Notes: generated from the sequence alone by a model not told the origin. A stretch of 64,000 nucleotides of DNA from Homarus americanus (GCF_018991925.1 NW_024742338.1:4747594-4811593); one strand, 5' to 3'. Counted from the stretch's first letter, positions 47,937 through 60,760 are shown. Numbers and translations: made by a program.

Positions 47937-50900
47937 CTGTAGTTATGTTCCTGGAAAACACCGCATTATAAAAAAATAGCATTGTAGCAACCATTAATTA
48001 AGGGGCTACGAGGTAGGAGGTTGAAGAACACTGACATGGGACCAACGTGGGACCCACTTTCGCTTTCATATTATTGGTAGTTTTTATTTGTTATGTGTTA
48101 AGGAAAACTGACTGTGTAAGATATGTAAGATAATGTACTGTGCCAAGTTATGTGTCAAGCCTAATACAGAATATGATATTTTGATTTCTGAGAAGTTGTT
48201 TTGATACAGAATTTCAGAAAAGTTCTTCATGAGGTGTTTTACCTAATCAAAGGCATTGTATAAAATTTGGTCGTAAAATTTGCTGTTCACCTGCATTTTG
48301 CTGCTTGGCTTTTGCATGTTATTGCATAATAATTCATTCCAAGGTTGTTCATTTTTTCTTAAGAACTTATACTTGTATTAAAGGGAACAATATTAACCAA
48401 GACCTACGTGTGGAGGCCCTCAGTCTCTGTCTTATTGTGGCAATAGTCTTCAGACAAAAATATTTTGTTAATGAAGAATTATATCCAGTGATAATAATGG
48501 TGGATATAATGACAATAAAATTTGCAATAAAGGTAAAAAATAATCACACATTTGTTACCATTTTTCAAAAAATTTTCTCTACCATTCCTTTCTTATAAAA
48601 CATTATATTAATATTATAGTATTCTTTAATTTTCAGAATAGGTTTTATGAAAAACTCGTAGCATTAGTATGAAGCAATAAGGTTCTTCAATTGATTGTGT
48701 TTGTTGTCTTGAGAACAAAGCAGTGTTGCTGTCAGGAATCAAATTACTGTATTGTAGACGTGTTAATATTCACAATGTGAATCAGAATTTTTTTTCCGCT
48801 GTTAATGAAATGCCAATTTGAATAGGTTTAAGAATTCATTAATGAGTGGTCAGTTTTAAAAGACAATTAAACTCATATTATCAAAGAAATGGTGATAGTG
48901 AAATATTATCAAAGAAATAGTGATAGTGAGATATTATCAAAGAAATGGTGATACGTAGTGAGATACTGCACACAGGTCTATTGAGGTATTGTACTGTACT
49001 GTGCACTAGATGCTTCTTTGTCACTACAGTACATGTGCAGTACAGTATATCACAAATTTATATAATTCAAAGTACAATACAATTTGAATTTGCAATATAT
49101 AATGTGGTAGTTATTATTATTAATTCATTATTGCAAGTTGCTCTTCACTCCACACATTAAGTTGTGCCAGGCATTATGAATAGTTTTAGGGTTGGTCATG
49201 CTGATAGCTGCAAAGAACATAGAAAGTTCTGTGCAAAACAAATTTGGAAACTTACCTAAATCCTTCATAATAACAAGAGGGTATGATTCTTCAGTGAAAA
49301 CCTTAGTGCATGTCTACGGTACTGGTGTGTCTTAACACACTGCACTGTACTGTAACTACTGTATAATACTGTACACTCTCAGGGCTTATCACCTGCTGGA
49401 AGGTCCTTAATACAGTAGAGTACAGTACACTCATATTTATACAATTTGCAAAAGTTTTAATTACAGTTAACCTTTTTTGGGGGGAAAGGAAAATATGGTG
49501 TCACATATTGGTACAGTAATGCGTAAGCAAGCACTGCACTGCACTGTACTGTATACTGAATGGCAATATTCTTATCACATTAAAAGTTTATTATTTAAGA
49601 GCAGCACTCAGCACCTTGTACACTAGTGCCATAACATAAATATTGTAGGATATCAATTGCACTAGCAGTAATTTTGTTATTAGAATCTGTTACAATTATT
49701 GAGTGTGTAAGCTTACCATAGTGTCCTCTGATGCTTACTGTTGTCGCTTTAGTGTTAATGGGCTGCCAGATATACCTCAACTGTACATTGTGGTAAGGGC
49801 TTCACTGTTCAAAAGACTATAAATAATATTAAATATAAGTAACGTACTTTATACAGTATGCTGTACTGTACAGTATAGCCATGGCACGAGACTGTTAGTT
49901 GTTATTGCTCATGTTTAAGAGGTTACCTAAAGGATAATTTTTTATCTTATACAGTATTTCAATTATGTCTGTACAGTATATAATTTGATATGGGTTGACA
50001 GCTTGTAAAAACATGGATAATTCATAAATTTTAAAAATGTAATGCAGTTTTCTATCTACAGTATAAATTATATGTAAACATATTACAGTATTTATACTTG
50101 AATTCTTAGGAGTAATAATAAGTCAGTTAGAATGGTCACATTCCTGTAGATTTATAATTTTTCATATTCATAGATAGTGTATTATGCTAACCTTAGTACT
50201 GTACAGTAGTAATACCTATTACTCCTAATAATTAATTAATAGGGGGAAAGTTTTTGTATATGACAAAATATAGAAGTAGAAAACAAACAAGTTACAGTAT
50301 ATGCAGTTGTGTAATTTATAATATTATAAATTAACACCAGCTGAGGCTCAATGAACTTGAGCATTTAATGAATGGTGACTATAACTGCCAAGTATACAGT
50401 CACTTGTTGTGTCATGTAGCCAACAACTTGACTTAGATAATCACAGTATTCTAACACTGAGACAGTGATAGGCATTAATTAAGTATGAATGATTTCCAGT
50501 AATGTCTCCATCTGCAACTCTTACATTTCCAAGTAAAAAAGATATTTGGTAACTTTATTGCAGTTGCTACTAACTAGACAATAAGAGTTGCCAATTGGTC
50601 CAGAAACGTGTACTGTACTGTACTGTAGTGTTGAATAAACTCGGGAATGCCACAAGTTATGGTAGATGTAGACAGTGACTGGGGAAATGATCACTAATGC
50701 TGTACTGTACCAGCCATATTAAATTTAATGTGCAGTAATAGTTCCAATGACTAACATCAGTTGCTTTTCCTTATTTTTCACTTTTATAGTACCTGTAATG
50801 TCATAATCAAACCATTTAGTTAAACCTTTGGTCGAGTGTTTTGTAATAATTGTGAAATATTTTTCTTGAGAATGATAGTATTAATTGAAAAATTATGTCA

Positions 50901-51867
50901 GTACTGTACTAATAATCTTCAAGAGTTAAATAATTATGAACCACAAGATGTACACCTCATTATTAAGCTTTCTCTGGAAGTCATTTTTTTTTTTAATCTT
51001 TATTTATAAACATTGTGTCAAACCTAGGTGGAAGTGTTACCTTCCCCAATACAAGTTGAAAAATTGAGCTTTTTCTAAATATTGAAGGAATTTTCTACAC
51101 TTTAGAACCTGTACTCTACTCTACTCTACTTTCAAAGTGGTGTCATACGGGCACTTGTACTGTATCAGCATTTTTCACTAGTGGCAGTGGTCTTACCCGT
51201 AATATTTAAGAAGCGTGTTCACAAGACGGGAGTACTGTTGCTGCTGGAGCCAAACCAAAACAATAACAAGATGGATGCCTTTGAAGACTTTGAGGATGAA
51301 ATGTTAGCTCTTACGACTTTTTGCTTTATACTGTTGTGTTAAGTTTAAACGTAAAAAGAAACGCTTGTGGATTCGTTCTTGGCTAACAAAAAGAAAAAAA
51401 GCTTGAACCTGAACTGCATAAACTGACTTAATTAACAATTTCTTTAACTTTTAATATGATACAACAGGGGTTCTCTTTTTAACTCCCGAGAATTGCCAGC
51501 TACGATTTCAGGACCAGCACATCGTGCCGGAGAAATTAACTGTTGGCATATGAAACTCCAGCCGCTAGTACCGTACTAGACAAGAATGAAAATTGGCGGT
51601 ACAAGTGCCCATGTGATGCCGCCTTAAAGACAGGTTATTAGCCTCTTAAGTTAGACTATGCAAACCATATGAAATTGATATGGGGTACTAAAACTTTGTA
51701 CTGTTGAACAGTGCTGTTTTATTAACAAAGAAAATCCATATAATCTACTAGCTTCATATATTGTACTATACCGTAGAGGCTAATATCACAGTGCTGTTAA
51801 GATATTTTTGTCTTTTTTAAAATATTATACAATACCTAGATATTCTTACATTTCATAAATAGTAGTG
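47937..51867. other. unassigned AT-rich sequence
   Basis: About 3.9 kb with no recognised gene or element pair. Local features are a 26-bp near-repeat (ATTATCAAAGAAATGGTGATAG) three times at about 48877-48955, and many TACTGTAC words. A stretch at 51180-51420 is slightly less AT-rich, with a short frame KMDAFEDFEDEM, not identified. Confidence 0.4.
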
Positions 51868-51869
51868 TA

Positions 51870-53457
51870 CAGTATTACCCCGCCTAACGCGGTTTCACTT
51901 AACGCGTTTTATCATATACGCAGTGCCTCGCCAGAGCTGAACTTTCACTTAACACGGATTTTTTCCACATATACGCGGTGAGTGTCCGGCTCGAGACGAG
52001 ACGCTATTTTTAGATTTGCCCCACCCGCCACCCTGCCTGACTGCCTGTTTTAGCTCATAAAATTCATACAAATTACCCGGCCAGAATATAATTTACATTG
52101 CTGGAATTCTTATAATTTGGTGATCATTTTGAATATAAACATCATATATTTTGCATTAGACATACAAATTTTAGATAAAAAATTTTCTCAGAGTAACTAT
52201 GTTATCTTTTGTGCAAAATATATGACATTTATATTCAAAATATTCCTGGTCTTACAAGGAATCCAGCAATGTCAATTATATTATCCTAACTTTAGTTTGA
52301 GGTATTATTTATTAAAATTTAGTGGTTATCCCACACATCTCCTTGGGACGGTTGGTGGGGGGTGGGGGGGAGGGAGGGACCGACCGACCATCTGTTACCC
52401 CGTGAAGAATTATTATTTTTTTTTATTAACTGAAGATATTTGTTTTAGCTCATAAAATTCATACAAATTACCCGGTCTGAATATAATTTACATTGCTGGA
52501 ATTCTTATAATTTGATGATCATTTTGAATATAAACATCATATATTTTGCATTAGACATACAAATTTTAGATAAAAATTTTTCTCAAATTAACTATGTTAT
52601 CTTTTGTGCAAAATATATGACATTTATATTCAAAATATTCCTGGTCTTACAAGGAATCCAGCAATGTCAATTATATTATCCTAACTTTAATCTGAGGTAT
52701 TATTTAATACTAAATGTTAAAAACTCTGGAAGGGAGGATTGGTGGGGGGTGGGGGGGAGGGTTGGGACTGACCGCGCGGTTGGAAGAGGGGGGGAGGCAA
52801 GGTGGGGTACTTTGATTGACAGATAGTGTCGTGAAGATTATTTTTTTTTTATTAACTGAAGATATTTGTTTTAGCTCATAAAATTCATACAAATTACCCG
52901 GTCAGAATATAATTTACATTGCTGGAATTCTTATAATTTGGTGATCATTTTGAATATAAACATCATATATTTTGCATTAAACATACAAATTTTAGATAAA
53001 ATTTTTTCTCTAGGTAACTATGTTATCTTTTGTGCAAAATATATGACATTTATATTCAAAATATTCCTGGTCTTACAAGGAATCCAGCAATGTCAATTGT
53101 ATTATCCTAACTTTAGTTTGAGGTATTATTTATTAAAATTTAGTGGTTTTCCCCCAAAAATTTCTCTGAGAGGGAAGAGCCGGCAGTGTAGTGTGAGAGG
53201 GGGAGGGAGTTGAGTCCATTATTTGAATGGACATTAACTTGGCGACTGTATTTCTCTATTTCTCTTAAGTATTAATTGTGTGCATGTACCATCATAAAAT
53301 TAAGATGTTATTTTTACTACAACATAGGTATGTGCCTTCAAAAAGTGGAGTTTGGGGGTCGGGCCGGTTTCTATTGGAATTAATCCCATATGTTCTGTTG
53401 TTCACTTAACGCGGGACCCTCTGGGTTCAATTGACCGCGTTAAGTGGGGTACAACTG
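51870..53457 (+). mobile_element. non-autonomous Tigger with three foldback units (best-preserved copy)
   Basis: TA flanks at 51868-51869 and 53458-53459. Left end CAGTATTACCCCGCCTAACG. Right read inward CAGTTGTACCCCACTTAACG. The leader (GCGGTGAGTGTCCGGCTCGA, then ATTTTTAGATTTGCCCCACC) matches the autonomous Tigger's 5' region near 28336-28387. Units lie at about 52050-52317, 52445-52715 and 52870-53140, separated by G/C-rich spacers containing GGTTGGTGGGGGGTGGGGGG. The shared 3' region begins at about 53215. Confidence 0.9.
52084..52290. repeat. example of the foldback unit carried by the Tigger elements
   Basis: The left arm AGAATATAATTTACATTGCT ... AAACATCATATATTTTGCA (52084-52155) is an imperfect inverted copy of the right arm TGCAAAATATATGACATTTA ... 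AGCAATGTCAATTATATTAT (52210-52282). The spacer is about 50 bases. At least 18 units of this type occur in seven elements of the window. Confidence 0.85.
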
Positions 53458-53537
53458 TACTTAGAAAAGTGAATGTGTTAAAATGCTTGCACTAAACACC
53501 CACTCACTGCCTTTTGGTGAGGACATACATTACAGTA

Positions 53538-53724
53538 CAGTGGTCCCTCGATTAACGAGCACAATTCGTTTTAGAAGGTTGCTCGTTAACCAAAATATTC
53601 GTTAACCGAAACCATTGTTTCAATAGGTTTTTGGGTAATTGGTTCCAGCTCACCGAAAATTGCCTAAAGTCAACAAAAAAGGTAGTAAAGTACACTTACT
53701 TTGAGGTGTGTATGTAGAAGGCTC

Positions 53725-53764
<40 letters not shown>

Positions 53765-54384
53765 GGAATTAGAATGGGGGTGGAGGAGAAGGGAGAATAG
53801 AAGGCATTGGGGTGGAAGAGAAGTCACCCCATGGCACCATTTCACCTATAAAATTTTAGTTCTCTTGGTGTAATTCGAGATTATTTTCTCTAAATCAACA
53901 CTGCACTGCGCTATATATTGTCAATATGTAAAATAAATTTCAAAATGACCAATTATTTGACTGGATACAGAAAAAAAGCATTTATGTTGAAGAGAGTCTG
54001 AAGCAAGATGTTACCGCCACTGAAAAGACACAGAGACTGATGCCTGTATGGTGTGTTGACAGGCTGTTTGGCACGCTAAAAACTAGTTCCCTGTACTTAA
54101 ATTATGTTAAATAATTGTTAAAATTACTAAAAAATTTAATATAAGACTTTTAAAATTATTGAATTGTACAAACTTCTTGATATTTACTAAAATAGTAAGG
54201 AATTTAAGCCATAGAACCGATTACTGTATTGGCGGACTAATATGACAGCTAGTGTGCAAGCGAAAACATGTTGAGGGGCGCTCGTAAGGAATTCATTAAT
54301 CGAGGGAATGCTCGTTAACCGAAGTCAAGAATCTTATGGAAGGTAATTCGTTAACCGAGGCGCTCGTTAACCGAGGGATCACTG
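53538..54384. mobile_element. Tigger-type element with CCCTCGATTAACGAGC ends
   Basis: TA flanks at 53536-53537 and 54385-54386. Left CAGTGGTCCCTCGATTAACG. Right read inward CAGTGATCCCTCGGTTAACG (18 of 20). GCTCGTTAACC motifs repeat inside both ends. It contains (GAT)12 at 53728-53764. No transposase is retained. Confidence 0.85.
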
Positions 54385-54386
54385 TA

Positions 54387-54676
54387 GTACTGTTATACTC
54401 TACGTACAGTACTAAATAAACAGCAGGTTACAATATCCAGACCAACAAAGCTGAACAATGAAAAAGTTGCCACAAGCAGTACTTTTTACCCTTTTGGTTC
54501 TGGATCAATGAACCAATGGTTGGCATTAAGTCCAGTGTGAACTTAGGGCGATTGGGTCAAAAGGATCAATTTGAACATATTAACTCACAGTACTTCATTA
54601 CCTTCTTCAGCCATAAAGGAAATTTATACATTAATAACTTCACTTACTAAACCTGCTAGTTTTCAGACTGGCATTA
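54387..54676. other. unassigned
   Basis: Short spacer between elements. Nothing recognised. Confidence 0.45.
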
Positions 54677-54800
54677 CAGGGGCCCCCCAAATTCACGGAT
54701 TTTTATTTTGCGGTCCTCTATTATTCGCGGATAACACTCAGGATGTACCCAAGAATGTCTGGGGTAGTTTTAAAGTTGCCTGCATTTTTGTGGCTGGGAC
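54677..54800 (+). mobile_element. solo Tigger-type terminus
   Basis: TA, then CAGGGGCCCCCCAAATTCAC, GGATTTTTATTTTGCGG and TCTATTATTCGCGG shows the Tigger end layout. The opposite end is absent before the next element. Confidence 0.45.
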
Positions 54801-54953
54801 AGGGAGCCATTCGTTCTAGAGACAGTAATTTTCTTTACCTGTATTGTATACTGTATATGTGTGTGTAGACACACACACACAAAACACATACAAATAAATA
54901 ATTATGGGAAAATACTCTCACAAATAATCAGAAAAATTATATTAAAAATGTGA

Positions 54954-55006
54954 GTCTACCTGCAAGTCCGTGCTTTATTAATTAAAGCACGGACTTGAAG
55001 GTAGAC
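54954..55006. repeat. 53-bp hairpin
   Basis: 24-bp arms (54954-54977 and 54983-55006) match at 23 positions around TTAAT. Arm core: CAAGTCCGTGCTTTA. It sits 12 bp before a Tigger end. Confidence 0.9.
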
Positions 55007-55018
55007 TGTTACAGTATA

Positions 55019-55656
55019 CAGTAATACCCCGATTTACACGGTCAGTTGAACCCGTGGAGTAGCGCGTAAAACAAGAAATGTGTAAATGGAATAACAGAAC
55101 ATATGGGATTAATTGAAATAGAGACTGGGCTGACTCCCAAGCTACACTTTTTCAGACTCAATACCTACGTTGTAGTAAAAATAACATCTTAATTTTATGA
55201 TGGTATGCACACACAATTAATAATTAAGAGAAATATCAATAATATGAGGTTTTTTAACACTTACATTAGTAGAAAAGATGGCTGGGCACACAGGGATGGG
55301 GGGGTTGGTTCCGAAGCAGAGGGCAGATTAATTATTGGCCCTCACCTGTATCACTTGTATCAATTGTATCACTATCCACCACAGAGGCTTGCAGGGCCTC
55401 TTTGTCAAACCCCTCAAAGTCCATATAAGTCCATATCCTCACTATCACTGACTTGGGCCGGCTGTGGTGGGTGGCGGGTGAAGAACTCGGTAATGTTTTG
55501 ATGACTGGGCGACCTTGTGCGCACCCTGCCCGCGCTGCTTCCCGCGTATATGAGTAGATGCACCGCGTAAATTGGGCATTCTGGTTCTGGCGGGGTACCA
55601 CGTAAATGTGGAAACGCGAAAACGAGAACCGCGTAAACCGAGGTACAGTATTACTG
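55019..55656 (-). mobile_element. short non-autonomous Tigger, transposase-tail group (reversed)
   Basis: TA flanks at 55017-55018 and 55657-55658. Left CAGTAATACCCCGATTTACA. Right read inward CAGTAATACTGTACCTCGGT, with a small insertion. Minus-strand tail codons: [18 protein letters not shown], then DTSDTGEGQ with a stop near 55332. Confidence 0.8.
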
Positions 55657-55658
55657 TA

Positions 55659-56504
55659 TGCTGTTTTATTGTTTCTTTGTACTAGAGTTGTGCTTCAATT
55701 TAAATCTCTTTTTTTTTTCTCATTGACAAATTAGTTATGTTGGGCTGACTTAGCATCAAGTGTCACAAGGTGCATCAGTGCCACCATAGTAACTCTGCCT
55801 GTCTTTTTAAGATAGCTCTATACACAAGGGGGAATCCCATACCCATGCATGAACAGCAGGTTGAATGATCAAATAAGGAGTCAGGATTTATTATCTTTGT
55901 CTAAGTGCTTCTTCTGAGCTCAGGATGGAAGTCTTTACAAAATGATTGCTTTTAGGGGTTACTGTGTGCTCTTTTTTCTACAAGAGAAAAATGCATAACC
56001 CCTGAGTTGGTTGGTGAGGTTGTTTTGAGTTGTATAATAAGAGTACAGTATAATAGTTTGGGTCTCAGCACTTGTTTACTTGCTAGCCTCAGTTATACCC
56101 TGAGTGAGATGTACCCTTGACAGGTCTGTGTTACACCTCAATAAGGTTTACCCATGGCAGGTCTGCATTTTGTGATAATGAGAAGGTTCCACATACTATA
56201 ACCCGAGTCAAATTAATTGTTTCTGAATTTTCTTTCGTTGTGAATATTTTCAAAACATGCGTATAATGACTGATATCAACAGTGATGATACAGTTCCTCA
56301 TCTGTGCCCCTCTGCACTGGTGGCAGAGATATGTCTGTCTGCTCATAATAGATTTGTGTAAGAGGCATTAAGTCTGTGGGTACAGTACTGTACTGTGAGG
56401 GTACAGGAGATGCATACAGTACCAGTAGTGAGGTGTTTGGGTTTACTTGACTCTGTGATTACTTGCAGTTTTCAGAACAGTATTCCATGTACAGTACAGT
56501 ATTA
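55659..56504. other. unassigned sequence
   Basis: Nothing recognised. The ACACCTCAATAAGGTTTACC region has partial internal similarity (CAGGTCTG twice near 56121 and 56159). Confidence 0.4.
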
Positions 56505-56720
56505 CAGGCATACCCCGGGTTACGGAAGGTACGTGTCCTTGAAAATTTGTCCGTAACGTGAAATTCCGTAAAGCGAAACCAATTTTCTCATTGACATCCA
56601 TTATATAATTGAAGATACGTTCCCAAGGAAATATCTTCTGCAAAAAGACGTAATGCAAGCACATTTATGAATGAAAATAATATAATATGATAATAAATAT
56701 ACAAAACACTTCAATTTAAC

Positions 56721-58051
56721 CAGTGGTGGGCACAGCTAAACGAAAAGTTAGCTTCGCTAACCGCTAATCCGCTAACTAAAAAGTTAACTTCGCTAACGCT
56801 AAACCGCTAAACAGCTAAAAAAATTAGCGCTAGCTAACGCTGACCGCTAACTTTTATTATATGAATTTAGCTTCGGTTTGTTTGTTTTTTGGCTCTAAAA
56901 CCCTTAAAACAGACCTAGAGAGCTGAAATTTCCATATGTTGTCTTGTAGCTTAGACATAGAGCTTTCCAAAAAGGTATAGCATGTCAAGATCAGATGATG
57001 ATCAAGGTGTACACAAATAATTAAATGAACAAATGAAATTAAACATTAGTTTACATTCAAGTTTCAACCTACACTTTATAATCTTTATTTATTGTACGAA
57101 AAGACAGAAAGTATTAAACGAATCCAAAAACTATAGTACTGTATAGCATAGGTAGCAAATAGCATCATGCCAAGATCAGATGATAATCATCTTATCAAGG
57201 TGTACACTGTACACAATTTCACAAATAATTAATTTGCATTCTCATACAACCTATCGGCCTTATTCATTACTCATGTAAATATGCAATACCAACCACATAC
57301 ACATTATGCCAGTGCATTTTTATATACAGTAACTTATTTTTGGTCTTAATCATTATACCAGTGCATTTTTATATAACTTATTGTTGGTCTTAGTCATGTA
57401 AATAAACAGAAAACTCTAAACTTTAATGAAAAGTAAGTTTTTAGACAATTTTGTTTGGCGCACACCTTGGATGACATCCTGGTTATGAACTTATGCAGTA
57501 CTTAGCATAACCAAATATATTGACACAAAAAAATCCTAATTAAATTAACACATAAATGAGAAATGAAATTATACATTAGTTTACAATTACATTCTATGAT
57601 TCTTTCAACATACACTGACAGTCTTTATTTACTGTAAAAAAAAGTATTAAACTTTAATAATCGAAAAATTCATTCACTCCGGCTGCAGTGGCTGGGCCTT
57701 CTCCATCGCCTCGACGTGATGCTGGTTGCCCTTCATAAACACCAGCCTCTCAAAGTTGCCATCTGACAGGGTGGCTCTCTTGGCCCTCAAGATATCTTTG
57801 CACGTACTAACACTCAGTCAGCCAAGTGTGCCTGACTGGCTGTTGGAGACACGCATAGCGGCGTCACACGCTTACAACAAACAGGAACAAACATGTATAA
57901 ATATTGTTAGCGGACTTAAAGTTAGCGGAAGTAAATTTAGCAGAAGCTAATTGGTCCGCTAATAGTTTCCAAAGTTAGCGAAAACGCTAATCCGCTAACG
58001 AGAAAGTTAGCTTTGCTAATTAGTGGATTAGCGGAACCGTGCCCACCACCG
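56721..58051 (-). mobile_element. hAT element nested in a Tigger
   Basis: A perfect 8-bp duplication AATTTAAC lies at 56713-56720 and 58052-58059. Left TIR CAGTGGTGGGCAC. Right read inward CGGTGGTGGGCAC. Both subterminal regions carry many copies of CGCTAA/GCTAAC and their complements, the kind of repeated short motif hAT transposases bind. Length is 1331 bp. Only the transposase C-terminus remains. Confidence 0.92.
57674..57830 (-). pseudogene. hAT transposase C-terminal remnant
   Basis: The minus-strand frame reads CKDILRAKRATLSDGNFERL, then VFMKGNQHHVEAMEKAQPLQ and a stop at 57676-57674. The pattern (..R..L....FE.L.F.KGN) resembles the end of the hAT dimerisation domain in ZBED-like and Ac-like transposases. 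Upstream coding has been deleted, so the element depends on another source of transposase. Confidence 0.65.
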
Positions 58052-58540
58052 AATTTAACTTACCACAAATCATGTTGAGTGCTGTCCAATGTAATTCCTT
58101 TACTGGATCTTTTAGCACCACTGCTTTCACTTGAACATGATGGCTGCCTCTTTACACTCATCTTGAATAAGGGTACACAGTAATACAGTCCTGAATACAG
58201 AAGTATGTAAGTGTCGCGAGACCAAGCACACAAGACTGCACAAGCTGGGATGAGTTCAAACAGAGCGGGGTGGCGTGGGTATGCGGCATCCCCACTGTAT
58301 ACAGTATTGTAGCAACCACCAGGAAATCCACACGAAATAAACTTTATAATTTCTGTTTTTTTTTAATAGTAGTACATTATTGAAAAAATAAAATTTACTT
58401 AAAAATTTACCCAATTTCTGTAAGGGCGAATTTTTTGTCCGTATCCCAAATATATGGGGTCATGATTTACAAAATCCGTAAGAGCAAATTTCCGTAACCA
58501 GAGTTTCCGTAACCCGGGGATGCCTGTATAAGAAAACATA

Positions 58541-59087
58541 CAGTAGTTAACCTTTCTTACAAGGCAGTTGCCGACTCCCCAGCCCAGCCGCCGATCTTAT
58601 TGTAACAGTAGTAACAATATACAGTAATATAAAACTATGAAATGAGAAAAATGAAGAGCATGGGTGTGTACAGTATATGTGGGAAGTGAATGTGTGTGGA
58701 GGCTGTTTTTTACTGGGCTATAACTGTGTGGCTGCTCTTTCTCCCGATGTGACGTCATGCATATACGGGTATGTGCCTGTGAGTCAGCTGGTTGATTGCT
58801 AGAACTGTGTTGAGTCGCCTAGAAAATGGTTTGAGTGTGAAAGGAGCTACTTTTTTTTTATTTAAAATATGGGCTATTGTAATTTATGATATGCTATGTA
58901 TCGATTTTATTATTTATCATAGCAATCAATATGGCGGCTCATCCCCATTGCATGCTGTATTAAAACTTATGACTCTAGCTGATTTTGGAGGAATTTCAAT
59001 TTATATTATTATTATTATTAATTCATCTTGGTGCCAGTTAGTTGAATCTGCCGGTTGCCCGGATACTGGATAACTTGGATTCTACTG
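58541..59087. mobile_element. possible Tigger/pogo-like element
   Basis: TA flanks (58539-58540 and 59088-59089). Left CAGTAGTTAACCTTTCTTAC. Right read inward CAGTAGAATCCAAGTTATCC, then AGTATCCGGGCAACCGGC. The right end is typical, but left-right similarity is weak, so the pairing is uncertain. Confidence 0.35.
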
Positions 59088-59144
59088 TACCGTAATCATG
59101 GCAAGAATTTATGTAAACCCTTGAGACAACAGGTAGAGGAATAT

Positions 59145-59834
59145 AAAGATATCCCTTGCTATCTGAATGGGTTAGATTCCTTGAAAACCAATTGTTTATC
59201 AAATTTTTGGATAGTGAATAACTTATTAAATGGAAAAATAGGGTCTGGTTCCCAAACAACAAAACCCCCAATATTGTTTGACATTTTGCAGCAAACTTCA
59301 CTGTGTTTTAGTTTATTTTTGTGATTTACACAATTACTGAAACATTATTTATGGTGTTATACCTAAAGAAGCATAATAATCTAACTAAAATATGTACATA
59401 TAGTTGGTACAGTATATTACCTTACATTAGGCTTTCCCCCATTCATAATGCTTGATTATCTCAAGCTTGGTTTCAATTATCACAGGTTTGTGTGGTCTTT
59501 TGGTAATGGTGGGGGCAGCAGAGGAATCAGCACAATGCTTGGATGCTATGACTTACAGATTCACAAAAGGATGACTTGAATACCGATGGATAAAGAAAGA
59601 GCATGTCACTTCCACCGAATACGAAGCGAATGATGTGTTAGACTGAGATCCATGATGTCTCCCCCAGCTGACTCTGGGTCGAGTCTGGTGTGTGATCTGA
59701 ATTTTTGATCGAACCATCATTCAGTTAAGTGAATATCACATTCGGATGCTAATACAGAACAAGAGGAGTGAGAATAGAATCTTTGGATAAGCGAATTTTC
59801 AGTTCGCGATTACTCATATAACGAGGAATACCTT
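59145..59834. mobile_element. Tigger-type element
   Basis: TA flanks (59143-59144 and 59835-59836). Left AAGATATCCCTTGCTATCTG. Right read inward AAGGTATTCCTCGTTATATG. GGGTTAGATTCCTTGAAAAC and TAGGGTCTGGTTCCCAA follow on the left, as in the fragment at 22572-22757. It lies directly upstream of the LINE at 59840. Confidence 0.65.
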
Positions 59835-59839
59835 TATAC

Positions 59840-60760
59840 CCCGGAAATTAAAGAAGAGGGAATAAAACCACGTGGATGAATCACAAATCCAGGGAAGCTA
59901 TCAAAAGAAAATATCGGTGGTGGAAGAAATACCAGAGCACAAAATACTATGCAGACTGTGTAGTACTGTATACAAAAGAGCCCTAAATGTGGTCAATCAT
60001 GAAATTAGATCATTTATGTCACCTTTAGATGATATTAGACAAAAGTATTAAGGTAGAACCTAAGGCTCTTTATTCATATCCCAGGAGAAAACAGAAAAAA
60101 AAACAAGACACCGTTGGCCCTCTAAAGGACCAAAACAACATGGCTAAGGGCGATGATAAGCAGAGAGCAGATGGCTAAAAGATTACTTTGTGTCAGAGTT
60201 GACACAAGGGCCACTGGATGACATGCCAATACAGTATCTTGGAGAAAATATACCTCAGGGTGAAAAATTAATTAAGAGTGATAGCAGTTATAGACGATAT
60301 TGTCAAAAAGAAAGTAGTCAGCTGGAAAGAATTCATAGCCCCTGGAGTGGATGGACCAAAGACCAAGGTGATAAAGGAGTTGGCAAACGAGATTTGTTCT
60401 CACTTACCTAGACACCTGTTAAGTAAATTTATGGATCAAGAAAAAGCACCTAAGGACAGGAAATCAACCAATGTCACCCCAGTATACAAGAATGGTAGGA
60501 AAAGTGCATCAGAAAACTACAGGTTGATCAGCCTAACATCACATATACAAACTCTTTGAGATGTCATACACCACCAACACTAGGGTACACAACTTCCAGC
60601 TCCCCATGATGTCATGCAGGGCAAATGCAGTATAACAAAATGTGGTACTGTACTTCTTCACACAAAAGGTGGTAGACCTATGGAGCAGTCTACCAGCTCT
60701 GGCTGTGGAATCTAGGAAAAGTACTGTATTGGACCTGAAAGATTATAATGAACAATGGAT
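59840..60760 (+). pseudogene. CR1/L2-like LINE with internal deletion
   Basis: The plus-strand linker text RGNKTTWMNHKSREAIKRKY is followed, in the frame 60278-60559, by APGVDGPKTKVIKELANEI, then APKDRKSTNVTPVYKNGRKS and ENYRLISLTSHIQTL. This is the start of the reverse transcriptase domain (SPGPDG..P..LKELA.E, VP..WK.ANVTPI.KKG, NYRPISLTS). The core is missing. From about 60640 the C-terminal block appears (YFFTQKVVDLWSSLPALAVE, matching FFT.RVV.LWN.LP). Stops and frame changes mark it as inactive. Confidence 0.8.

Larger units (their letters stand above)
56505..58526. mobile_element. Tigger-type element with CCGGGTTACGGA ends, split by a hAT
   Basis: TA flanks (56503-56504 and 58527-58528). 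Left CAGGCATACCCCGGGTTACG. Right read inward CAGGCATCCCCGGGTTACGG: the same sequence with one indel. GTCCGTAACGTG and TCCGTAAAGCG on the left are matched by TCCGTAAGAGC and TCCGTAACCAG on the right. The interior is interrupted by the hAT at 56721-58051. No Tigger transposase is visible. Confidence 0.85.
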
